Origin: Lactarius indigo
Lineage: Eukaryota; Basidiomycota; Agaricomycetes; Russulales; Russulaceae
DNA length: 64,000 nucleotides
Assembly (NCBI GenBank): GCA_025766275.1
Contig: JAFKAC010000110.1
Coordinates: 1-64,000, forward strand
Direction of reading: 5' to 3'
Part shown: positions 10,320-19,848 of the stretch, piece by piece
Layout of the letters: every line of letters starts with the position of its first letter
Position numbering within the stretch: the first letter of the stretch is position 1
Translations under genes and position numbers: made by a program
The notes under the pieces: model-generated
The model's input: only the letters and a program-made list of their open reading frames with translations
What the model was told of the DNA's origin: nothing
The model's database searches: none

Positions 10320-12091
10320 CTACTGGCCCCCTTTGCTTGTGAGAGAGCCCTCACCCACAGCCACCTCGGGTGGCTCCTGAGGGCACCTCAGCTCATCAAG
10401 TGTGGTGTACATCCCCGCTGCCTTAGCCCACCTGGCACCCTGCTCCGAGATGTAAGCCTGCAGCTGCTCCTCGCTTGAACTTGCCCGCCGGTCCTCATCA
10501 GACCTAAAGCCGTTCTCTACCCACCGGAAGAGGCCCCCTGCCGCGTACTGAACTATGCAGAATCGCGTTTCACCAGTCTGGACAGGGGTGTTGGAATGCT
10601 TGATGAGCGCGGAGGGTATAAGTACTGTCGAGCCCGGAGGGAACTCTATCACGAGTTTAAAGTCCCAAAGGACAAGGTGACCGCCCCACTTCGGGTCAAA
10701 GGAGCCAAGGGGTGTGATTGAGCACCACGCTTGGGCAAGGTTCGCGTTGTCGGTGTGTGGAAAGGATACAGATTGCTCCCAAGGTTGAAGGACCGACAGG
10801 GAAAGACGCCGACCTTGGAGTCATATGGCCGCCGTAGCTTAAGCTTCTCGTCACTGCACGAGTCGCGGCTTGCTCGAAGGGCCTCTACAGTAGCTTTCAT
10901 GTACCGGTAGTTCTTCGCCCCGTAAATTTTGAAGGCACCTGGGCGCTTGTGAGCTGCAGCTCAGGGGCGGTTTGGGTACTCACTGCTTCCAAAATTACAA
11001 ATGCGCTGGATAGAGGGGTCCCCCATGATGCCCTCCAGCACAGTGCGGTTGGGTTCCAAATGCCTGAGGTAGCGTGGCTCCTGTAGGGCCCTGTGGGTGG
11101 CGGGCCGCAAGAAATAGGGGGGGGGGGGGCGCACCTTTTGCCCGTTTCCAAAAGAAATGCCATGGGACACGCAGGGAAAAGCGCCACGCCTGTTGGTGAG
11201 CTCCTTGTCCATGAAGGTCATTAGGCCCGCTGCAGCCCTCAGGGCAGCAAAGGCCCCGCTCTTAGCGTTTTCCCAGCTGCTCTGACTGCGAGGCTGGCCC
11301 ACAAGCACACCTATGATGCGCTTCTCCCTGTCAAGGAGGGGGTGCGATTGCCTGTGTAGTGCTCTTTGGTGGGGCAAAAAAAAAAAAAAAACAGATGCGC
11401 ACCTGCCGTCCCAAGGAAAGTATGCCATGCCGTGCTGGCCTGTAAGCTCCTCCTTTGTGTACGCCTGCATTGGCATGCAGGCATTTCGCTTTCCAACCCA
11501 GCCTGGCTTCGTAACCTCTGCATCAGCGCGCACGCTAAAAGGTAGCTGGAGCGACTCCGCGGCTGCTTCCATTCGGCGTTTCTTTACGACGTGCTTGAGC
11601 CCCTCATCTGAGCCTTCCCCAGCCTGCTTAGCGCGCCTATTCCTTCGCCTATTCTTGTTTCGCTCTCTCTCCCTCTGGGCCCGGGAGGGCGGACCCTTGG
11701 CTGGAGGAACAGCGCAGGGCACTGCGGGGGGGCAAGGGGCCCGCTGCTGTTGCCTTGAGAAGGCGGGCTCGCCCTCCGAGTCCTCTCCAGAGTACTCGTA
11801 GTCGGTCAGAGGGCCATCGAAGGCCTCCCTGATCCGCCTCTCTTGCAGGTATTCGTCAATCGAGATTGAGGTCCCTATGGCTGTGCCATCCAAGGGCGCC
11901 ATGTAAAACGCTGGGTTCTGAGAGATATGGGCGTAAGCTCGGCAGGGGCAAAAGGGAGGTAAGAAAGGGCGGGCATAGAGCGGGGCTGGGGGGGAGGGCG
12001 AAGATGGAGGAAGAAGGACAGGTGGGGCGAGCTGAGCGGCGGCACCGGTGTCAGCACGGCCACTCAGCCTGCCCCTCCCTCCTGCGTGCAA
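10320..12091 (-). CDS. TET/JBP-like Fe(II)/2-oxoglutarate dioxygenase
   Basis: The protein belongs to the lineage-expanded TET/JBP-like oxygenases of Agaricomycetes, a family whose studied members oxidise 5-methylcytosine in DNA. The likely start is the ATG at 11902 (followed by APLDG); the open frame extends to 12091. An acidic N-terminus is followed by a basic Arg/Lys stretch, then LLDREKRIIGVLVGQP and SHGISFGNGQ. The core carries the metal motif HTD (10749-10757), the block GGHLVLWDFK, the distal His in KHSNTP (10596-10598) and an Arg in GETRF. Introns fit at 11352-11402 and at two further positions, each restoring family-like sequence. A one-base frame break near 10778, between FNLG and the HTD exon, means the copy may be defective or the assembly imperfect. 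Confidence 0.75.
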
Positions 12092-12502
12092 TTGGAAAGG
12101 GGGAAGGCAAAGGGGACCAGGGGGATGAGCCAGGCAAGCTCAGCAGCGGCAAGGTTCGCGCCGCAATGCCTCTTCCCAAGCGCATTTGCAGCTAAAATCG
12201 TTTTAAGAGTTCAAAAAAAAAGAAAAGAAAAGGCTTAAGGGGTGCGAGGTAGCACTTACTAGCCTTGACTACTCGGAAGAGCGAGTCCCTTGGCGGATGC
12301 TCCATCTGTGCGACCAGGTAGTTAGTATGAGCAGTAGAGGTCCGCCAGAGCAGGCTGCACAGTCCGGTGTGAGGGTCAAGTTCAAACAAAGTAGTAGGCT
12401 GCCTTAAGTTTTCGCACACTTGATTACTTAAGCGACCTCCCCTGTCGACGGCCTGTTTCGATGCTTGGGACGGCCTTTCAACGAATTGCGATCGGTGTAG
12501 TG

Positions 12503-12561
12503 ACGCGTGACGCGTGACGCGTAATTGCTCAACGGACAGCACCTGAGAGCGGGACACGCGT
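12503..12561. promoter_or_regulatory. Cluster of four ACGCGT (MCB-like) motifs
   Basis: ACGCGT occurs at 12503-12508, 12510-12515, 12517-12522 and 12556-12561, three of them spaced exactly 7 bp apart. ACGCGT is the MluI cell-cycle box bound by the MBF-type G1/S transcription factor in fungi. The cluster lies about 0.4-0.65 kb upstream of the TET/JBP-like gene start. Assignment to that gene is inference. Confidence 0.4.
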
Positions 12562-13949
12562 GCGGGCCGCGCGGGGCGGACGAGTCACCGGGAACACTCA
12601 GGCTGCGTAAACCTATGTTTTCGAAATCAGAACGCCCCAGACACCCCCGGGCCCGTTAATAGAGAGTTACGCACGGCTTGAGAATCGGGGTCGAGACACC
12701 AGGTGAGCGTATTTTATCCGGGAGCGAGGCGGAGAGATCTCGAGGCATAGGTCTACTGTCTCACTCATAGAGTTGCAACGCGGGCATCGCATGTCGCTTT
12801 GCAGTAGCCCTCTAAGTGTAGCATGTACAATACAACTCCATTCCAAAAGAGTGGGGCCTCGAGCGCTCGCGCCGGCCGCGTTTAGCAGTGCGATCAAACA
12901 TTCGTGGGCGCCCTGCTGGGCAGACGCAGCCAGCGACCGGGCGGCGCGCCAGGGTCATCGCGAGCAGCACAGTAGGTCTAAATGCTGGCTACGGCTGCGG
13001 GGTGTGGGTGGCGGAGAGCAGGAGGTCGAGCTCGTAGCAAGCGCAGCCCGCTTTGTCCCCGCACCACCTTGGGCTGTGCTTATCCCTGTGAAAGTAGTTC
13101 CGCAACAGGAGGTTGTGCAAGAGCGGTTGGAGAGTGGCGGTCGGGAAGCACGTTTGGCCTAGATTGAGAGAACCACACTGCCTCTGGAAAGGAAGTGCGG
13201 TGGTATTTTAGAGCGTGATGTCTTTCTCCCCAGGTTTCCAGGGTTCGTACGACTCGCATGGGCGCTTCTGGTCTGAACCTCATGGCAGCTATTGTCGAAA
13301 AAAAAAGACGAGGAAACATACCTAAGAGCTTGGTATCTCGCTCCTTGACCTTCAAAATAGTTTGCTGATGGATGTTGCCCAACAAGTGATATAGATCACA
13401 CCCCGGCACTCATTGCAATACACGACAGCGAGCTGCGTATTGGCACCTGGGTATATATTCAGAAAAATACTGGGATGCATGGGACGCACAGGGCCTGTGA
13501 CCCTCGTCTTTCAAGCGCCACCGCTCGCGAGTCGAACGGCGAAACCAACAGATCCTCTTAAGGAGAGCGAAAGAGACCACAGTGCAACCCTCTATGCATT
13601 CGTCGGTGGCAGCAAGGGGGGGTTCGGCTGCTATAGAAAGCGGCTCGTAGTTCGTATGCGACGATGCCCGCTACAGGATCAGCGTCGATCAACAACGGGC
13701 CCGGTTGCCGGCCTACTCACTCGCTGGGGAGAGCAAGCCACTTTCGTTACGAGTTGCTTTTTTCTGTTACAGTAATAATGGCAGAATAATATGCATGGGG
13801 TTCTGCAACAGATTGACCTGCAGCCGTTGTGGCACAGCACCCTTAGCGGAGGCTCACTTTAACTCATATGGGTTTGGTACTACGCAGAGTATAATTACCG
13901 CACTATTGTAGATACATAGCCCTCACAACGCAGCTACTGTTTGATTGCA
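12562..13949. other. Intergenic between TET/JBP-like and Spt5-like genes
   Basis: Several frames of 60-130 codons exist on both strands, but none shows a recognisable domain or coherent splice pattern. Nothing can be assigned with confidence. Confidence 0.35.
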
Positions 13950-16511
13950 TCAGAGGCCAGCTAGACTCTGCTCTTCGAAGATTTGGTCTTGCGAGTCGCT
14001 GTCTGCTTCAAGTGCCACCACCCAGTGCTTGTCCCCCCTCTCTTTGACCACGCCCAGAGTGCCAGCCCATGGGCCACTGGTGACAACCGCGCGCCATCGA
14101 CTACGGGCTCCAACGGCACAAGGCGTTTAGGATGGACAGAGATCTGCTTGGGGCGACCACGTTTCAACATGGTCACTACTACCTCCCCCTCTCGAGATTC
14201 GATTTTATGCTAGGAAAAAGGCACAATTCTGGCGACGCAGTTTTCATGAGCCTTCGGCAACCCGCCATCATCTTTGGTCTTGTCTTTGGGGCAGATATAG
14301 AGCGGGATAAGTCTGAGGTCGATGAGTTCTTGTACCCAGCGTGAAAACAGCCAATGATCTGTAGTTTTAAGCTTGCGTTTGCAACCACAGCTAAGGTGTG
14401 CCCTGGATATCGCACCTTGCCCTCTGGTTTGGTCAGAGAGACCTGGATTGGGTTCCGGCGTCAGGCCCCGCACTAGAAAGTCAAGTGGCGATGAGGGTGT
14501 ACGCATTTGAGCTTGGCTGCTTGGTCTAGCCTTGGCCGTCGGCATCCTGGATATGCCAAATGAGTTAGGCATTTTGTCTGAGTAAGTACAATTGATCTTA
14601 CAAGGGCATAAACTCATGCAATTGAAAAGACTGAAGCGGGTTTGGCCCGGCCATCCGTGCCTCAAGCCCGATGATAACATTCTTGGCTCCAATGTGCTTG
14701 ATGTGGCCGTGATAACCCTTGCAGGGACCCTGGACGACGACGACCTCTTTACCCAGCAGAGGGTGTCTCAGCTGGTTCTTGGGAAGGGATGGACCTTGTA
14801 CAGCACAGACATTTAGCCCGGCGCATCTCCACCCTGAACTGCGATTTGTTTAAGCCTACTCTCCCCTCAGAAATGTCGTCACATACCTCTCCAAGCGAGT
14901 GTTCATCTACCACGAGCCCGTGAGTACCTTCAACCTCTCTGATCTATCCCCGTCGCTTGGGTCGCTCGGGTTTCTCTAGCACGTCGAAGTCGACCCATGT
15001 ACCAGCTGTGAACAGGTAGAAGTTGGGTGGAGGGTTGTATGGCTCTACGGCATATAGTAATTTGACTAAATAAATACATAAATGAGAACACAACTAAGAG
15101 ACTCAGACGAATACTGACTGTAAGTTGCGACCCCTTGTCCACGTAGATAAACTTCTTGGAGACCTTGTCAACGGACATCACGATCCCGCATGAGTCTGAC
15201 CGCCGAAGCTTGATATGATCGCCTTCGATGCAGTATAGCGCCAGGGCGCGCAGCAGGACCTGAAGCATAGGAATACCCATCGCAGAAAGGTCTAAGTCGA
15301 CAGTCGCCACAGACCCGGTGACATCGTGGATGTACCCAATGGCACCGCTATGGTCCCGAGACTCGACCTTGACCCGCTGGCGAGGCTCTAGTGTGCCCTG
15401 GGCGAATTGATGAGCCCACGGAGCGAACGACAGAGGGTTGCGGATGTACGATGCCCCCATGAAGTGGCCAATATCCTGGGCGCGCTCGACATCTTCTTGA
15501 GGCTAGCAGGGGCGAAGCACTTTAAGACAAGGCCCGACTTGTACCTCCTGTGGCAAAATTCATATTCATCAGTCGAGATCCTCCGCACTTTCGACTGTGG
15601 CGCTCCACAGCCCACCTTGAGTTGGCGCGCAGTCCATACTCGCGGGTCTGGTCAGACCACCCTCTTGCGCTTTGAGGACCTATCGGTCTTCTCAGGGATC
15701 CGAGGGACTAGGGCGACAATTGTCTCGTCCTTTGTCGGATCGTGCCCGCAGACAAAACCTACGTCACTACGATAAAGCCCGAACAGACAACGTACCCATT
15801 TGCCTTCGTGGATACGGCGGGACAATGGGTTGCAAGGGGACAGCAGCATAACGCGCTGATTGGCAGGAACCAGTCGAGGTCGCGCGTTGCAGACCGGGCC
15901 TTGCACGGCAGCTGTAACGTCAGAGAGAGAGCCTTCGATGAAAATGTACCCTGGGATCCCAGGGCGAGAGAATACAGCAGCAATGCATGGTCTGTGAAAT
16001 GCATCGCCTGTGATCACCCGGGGGCCAATCTGCCAAGCGAGACCGCTTTCGAAATCAGGCTATGTTGTTTGTGAGACCTCATAACTCGGGTAATCAAATT
16101 ACACCCTACCTTTACGCGGACCGACCATATATCGGGATCGCCTTGAGTGGGTACACGAAAGTGCTGTGGGACCGCTGCAGGGTCATTATCGTATCTCGGC
16201 GCACGGGACGATCTGCTAGTGACGAGCGCCTGCAGCTCCGAGGCCTCTCTACTGAAAGATGGCGTGAGCGACCTTGGACTTTCCAAGCCCGAGCCGATGT
16301 CTTCATCTAAAAAATGGTCTATACGCTACTACTATACGACATCGTGATGAATCTTTCATTCAATGGACTCACGGAGCTGCTCGTCATCGAAATCCTCCTC
16401 TTCGTCGCTGTCTACGACGGCCAGGATGTCAAGGAATTGAAGTACCTAGATAGATCAGAGAGTGTAACGCGTACACGGCATTGTAGGACAACTCACGTTT
16501 ATTTCGGACAT
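13950..16511 (-). CDS. Spt5-like transcription elongation factor paralog (acidic N-terminus, NGN, KOW repeats)
   Basis: The gene starts at an ATG at 16511 and, after a short intron, gives an acidic segment (DSDEEEDFDDEQ). Another intron (GTGAGT to TTTTTAG) leads to a linker ending in IWSVRVK. A further intron leads to an NGN-like core: LAWQIGP, then PGIPGYIFIEG. KOW-type segments follow, such as GKWVRCLFGLYRSDVGFV (about 15790), RQRVKVESRDHSGAIGYIHD and GDHIKLRRSDSCGIVMSV. The last KOW (VVTSGPWAGTLGVVKERGDK) ends with TGA at 13950-13952. Spt5 partners Spt4 on RNA polymerase II. This copy lacks the CTR repeats of canonical Spt5. At least one frame break (near 14085) is seen, so it is probably a paralog of uncertain activity. 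Confidence 0.65.
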
Positions 16512-16969
16512 GTGTTGAATGGCGTTGGGAACGAAGGTGGAGAGCTCGCTGATGATCGATGATCACCGGTCTAATGCACGATGTCCCGGTTTAGCGCTTA
16601 GCTCTGACCAGGTGGCGGCCACTTACCTCAAATATATGCGGGCCAGGGGTCTCCGCTTAGAGTCGCCTCGTCGTAGCTTTCCCCACGTAAATAGATCGTC
16701 GTTTGTGTGCTAACATCTATCAACCATTGTTGCCAAAGTTGTTCATTGCGCGACGATGGACCATTTTTTCCTGGTTACCATACATTCTATTCGCTAGCTA
16801 CAGTTTAGTAGACATAAACAGGAGCTATATTGAGACAGTGAGGGGGAAAAGAACGTTCGGAAGTGGCGTTCGGAAGTGGCCGAACATGTTGATATATTGT
16901 ACCACTCCGCTCCCGTCTCAAGTGACACGTGCTAAGTTAAGCGCGAGGTGCTCGTTCGAATTCTACGAG
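16512..16969. other. Intergenic, with a fragment shared with 9.0 kb
   Basis: No gene is supported. The segment around 16868-16919 matches the reverse complement of 9037-9084 (shared GTTCGGCCACTTC and ATATATCAAC). It also contains a local duplication of GTTCGGAAGTGGC. Confidence 0.5.
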
Positions 16970-17478
16970 TACTCAGGTATGCTGTAGTGCACAAGGTGAA
17001 TATAATCATCTAGACTACTGTACAGTGTACCATACATATAGATAGTACGGGGCTGGAACGCACAACTCGCGTGGCTCATTGCCAACCCGTGCCTCGGCCT
17101 CGCAGTCGAGAATGGATGATTTGTTCGTACGCTTGTGCCTTGGCTTCGGCGCTAAGATAGACTAGAGTCTAGAGGCATTTAATTAGCGAGTAATTTGCAG
17201 AGCACTTATCTTTTTCGCTCTTTGTGGGACTTGCTGGTGCCGACAAGGATGCCGCCGCAGAGGCACTCTGCCAATGTGAGCCGCGTGACGCCAATCACGG
17301 CGGCGACGGTAACGTGATAGAGAGGGTCACGGTGGCGATGGGACTTTGGCTGCAGCGGCGGTAATGAGACAGCGAGGTAGCGGGGATAATGGTGACGAGG
17401 TGGGAGGGTGGGTTGCTGGGTTCCAGGTTTCCATGGGCTGAAAGGGCGTACGAAAAGAGTCTAAAAGAACAGAACATA
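16970..17478 (-). repeat. Dispersed repeat, copy 2 (inverted)
   Basis: The reverse complement aligns with 5217-5745 over almost its full length, from the TTCTTTTAGACTC-like end to the GCACTACA end. The two copies lie about 11.2 kb apart and frame the TET/JBP-like and Spt5-like genes. No coding sequence is conserved between them. Confidence 0.75.
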
Positions 17479-18052
17479 TGAATGGTTGAAGAAAGTCCTG
17501 GCGTTTACTCTAGATTAGTGTTGCTCGACGACACCGTCATCTTTCTCAGTAGCCTATCTCCCTCGCAGGTACACCGGTATGAATACGCACGCGAATCGAT
17601 GACCTTACGCCCGTATGCCGCCTCTGTGGGAAACGCATGGTGTGTAGTAATATGGACGCCGTCTTCCCTACGGAAGTCAGCTGTAACATGACCGCCCCAT
17701 CTTGCTGCGCCGCTTTTGCCGTGCCAGCCAGTAGGCCTGCAAGTCATTGCGAACACCAGGCGGCGTTAAATGTGCGCAATAACTCACCCCATAAATGCGA
17801 ACGTCACGCCCCGCTCGCAGTGTCTCGTCCTCACAGAGTGCACCAGAACGCGCCACTCCACGAAGGTTCGTCACACTTCCTGGGCGCTGTGGAGGCCAAT
17901 CCTTACGATGATAGCCGGCGTTGGAATGAAAAAGTCGAAGTGTGCGTGTGCGAGGCGAGCAAGAGGAGTGAGAGGCGGTGACTGAGGGAAAGGGCTACTC
18001 GTTTATGTCAGCCTGGGAATATCACCGATGACGCGAGAAAACCAAATGTGAA
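17479..18052. other. Intergenic, nothing recognised
   Basis: Short frames on both strands have no family signature. Nothing further can be said. Confidence 0.3.
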
Positions 18053-18370
18053 TCAGCGGTCCAGACGTGGGTCTCTTGTCAAGTCCTTGGGCGATGGTAG
18101 CTGCTGTAGGCTCCTTGATAATGCAGAGGGTCTGAAGGTCTGCAATAGTGCGGGGTGTGAGATTACGAGATCCGGGGGAGGGGGGGGTGATATCAGAAGG
18201 GGTGCGTACTGCGTGACAATAATAGCCCAAGGCTCATTGGCGGCCTTGTCAAACCCATAGGTGATGGGTGGCTGCTGTAGGCTAGTTGGCAATGTGCAGG
18301 GTCTGAAGGCCTGCAATGGTGTCAGTGTCCTTCATCGTTTGACGCTCAGTATTGAAGTAGGCAGGCAACG
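18053..18370 (-). pseudogene. HSP70 shards, partly tandemly duplicated
   Basis: Reading the minus strand from 18370 gives LPAYFNTERQTMKDTDTIAG, LQTLHIAN, a stop, then PTAAT and, one base out of frame, ITYGFDK. This matches the HSP70 ATPase-domain order VPAYFNDSQRQATKDAG, LRIINEPTAAAIAYGLDK. About 170 bp downstream the segment recurs as LQTLCIIKEPTAATIAQGLDK with a different frame state. The pieces sit directly next to the decayed hAT transposase. They are non-functional remnants, possibly captured by a transposon. Confidence 0.7.
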
Positions 18371-18479
18371 GCCGTGACAGCATCCCTGCCGAAGTAGGCC
18401 CCGGTGGTCCCCCCTCACCCTCCCTAGGACCATGGCAGTGAAGATAAAGAAATATTGTGAGCTGTGAGTAATGAGCCAT

Positions 18480-19600
18480 GTGTGCGAGCGCCACAACAAG
18501 GCCTCCCCCACCCTCCGCTGCTTCGACCAATAGCTGATGGGGCCCATTTCTCGAGGAAGTGGCAGCGCGTTGAGGCATTCTTCCAAGGAGTCAGAGCCCT
18601 GTCCAACTTGATGCCCGTAGTTTAATACCATGTCCAAGTCAACGCGATTCTTCCTAACACGCGAACTGGTAGCTGCTGGAGCTGAAGCGGGTACTGCTCG
18701 AGGTGGCTCGTGGGCGGGCTCTGGCTTGTACCCCGTCGTCCGTACCATTCGGAGGATGCTCAGCGGCTCGTTGATTCACCATTTTGAATCGAGGGTGGAG
18801 CACTTCAAAGGCATCAGCAGCGAATGAGAAAAGAGAAGCTTACGCATAAATGGTCCACAGGCGTCGCAATGATCAGCATACAAGCGGTGCCTGTTGAGGA
18901 CCTGTAAAGCGACCTTAGCTGCATGCCAAAGTGACGCATGCAGCTCGTTAGTGATTATCAGCTCGAATTTCTTCGTGAACTTGTCGATGGCTGAAATGGC
19001 GTGCATTGAGGACACTTCGGTCTTCGACAGGCTATGTGGTCGCGACGAAAGTCTATGGTAAGTTAGTAAATGGAAAGAAACCACGGCACATGAAGCGGTA
19101 TTTACTCGCCTTGAATAGCTGGTCCAGAACCTCCCACTCGACCTCGGTAAGCATAAAGCGCTCAAGATCGAGATTCCGGTTTGAGCAAAAGGTGATCCAC
19201 CACTTTTTGTTGGCCAAGCACCCGGAGAAAGCGCATTGCGTGTGAAATCCAGCGCGTCGCGATGGCTTTGACGAGGACAAGGGGGGGAGGGGGGAGACAC
19301 CTTCGTCAGAGGCTTTCTGCTTCAGGGCATCACGGTATTGTTCTTTCGCTCTAATGAGCTCTTTGAGAAAGCAAAGTGGCCCACACGTTTGTTAATGAGG
19401 GCCCTGCAAGGGAATGGTATCACACACCTCTGAAAGCAGAGCGCATGCTTATCGACGCTCAGCGACGGAGTTGGGCTCCACAGCCAGATCGTCCGCATCT
19501 AACTCTCGTTTCTCAACCGCTTCCTCGCATTGATGTGGGTCGTCGCCGCGGTCATCACCCGCTATTGAGATATACCCATTGACTTTGTCGGCAAGCCCCC
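18480..19600 (-). pseudogene. Decayed hAT-superfamily transposase
   Basis: The frames follow hAT order on the minus strand: an acidic stretch (about 19540-19600), NRDL-like NRNLDLERFMLTEVEWEVLD (about 19100-19180), HAISAIDKFTKKFE (about 18975-19015), a helical segment ending in ALQVLNRHRLY, VLHPRFK (about 18790), and SLEECLNALPLP with YWSKQ near 18540-18590, which resembles the dimerisation region. Frame changes and stops occur between blocks, and no intact terminal repeats were found. Confidence 0.65.
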
Positions 19601-19848
19601 TCCACTCCGACTCGCTGTCGTGACCCGCGCTATTTGCCCCATTCGTTTTTCAGGGGCAGAAATGCCTTCGGAATTGTTTTAAGCAGGGTAGCAGTATGGA
19701 GCGACACCTACTTACCCGCATCACCAAAGTCAATGCATGAGCGAAACGCTGCACACGATGTCGGCGACCCCTGAATGAACCGCCCTTACACAGTCGACGT
19801 TCAAGGACGCCACAAGTGAGTCGCTATTGCTGACACTATCAAACATGG
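19601..19848. other. Spacer between hAT relic and tandem array
   Basis: No feature is recognised. It may include the original N-terminal part of the hAT gene. Confidence 0.3.

Noticed and set aside
12192..12557. A KDZ-type transposase next to the TET/JBP-like gene
   Set aside because: This partner is known for the family, but no KDZ signature is visible in the frames from 12.1 to 13.9 kb.
18053..18316. Two separate HSP70 genes
   Set aside because: Each piece covers only a few dozen codons with stops and frame changes; they are duplicated fragments.
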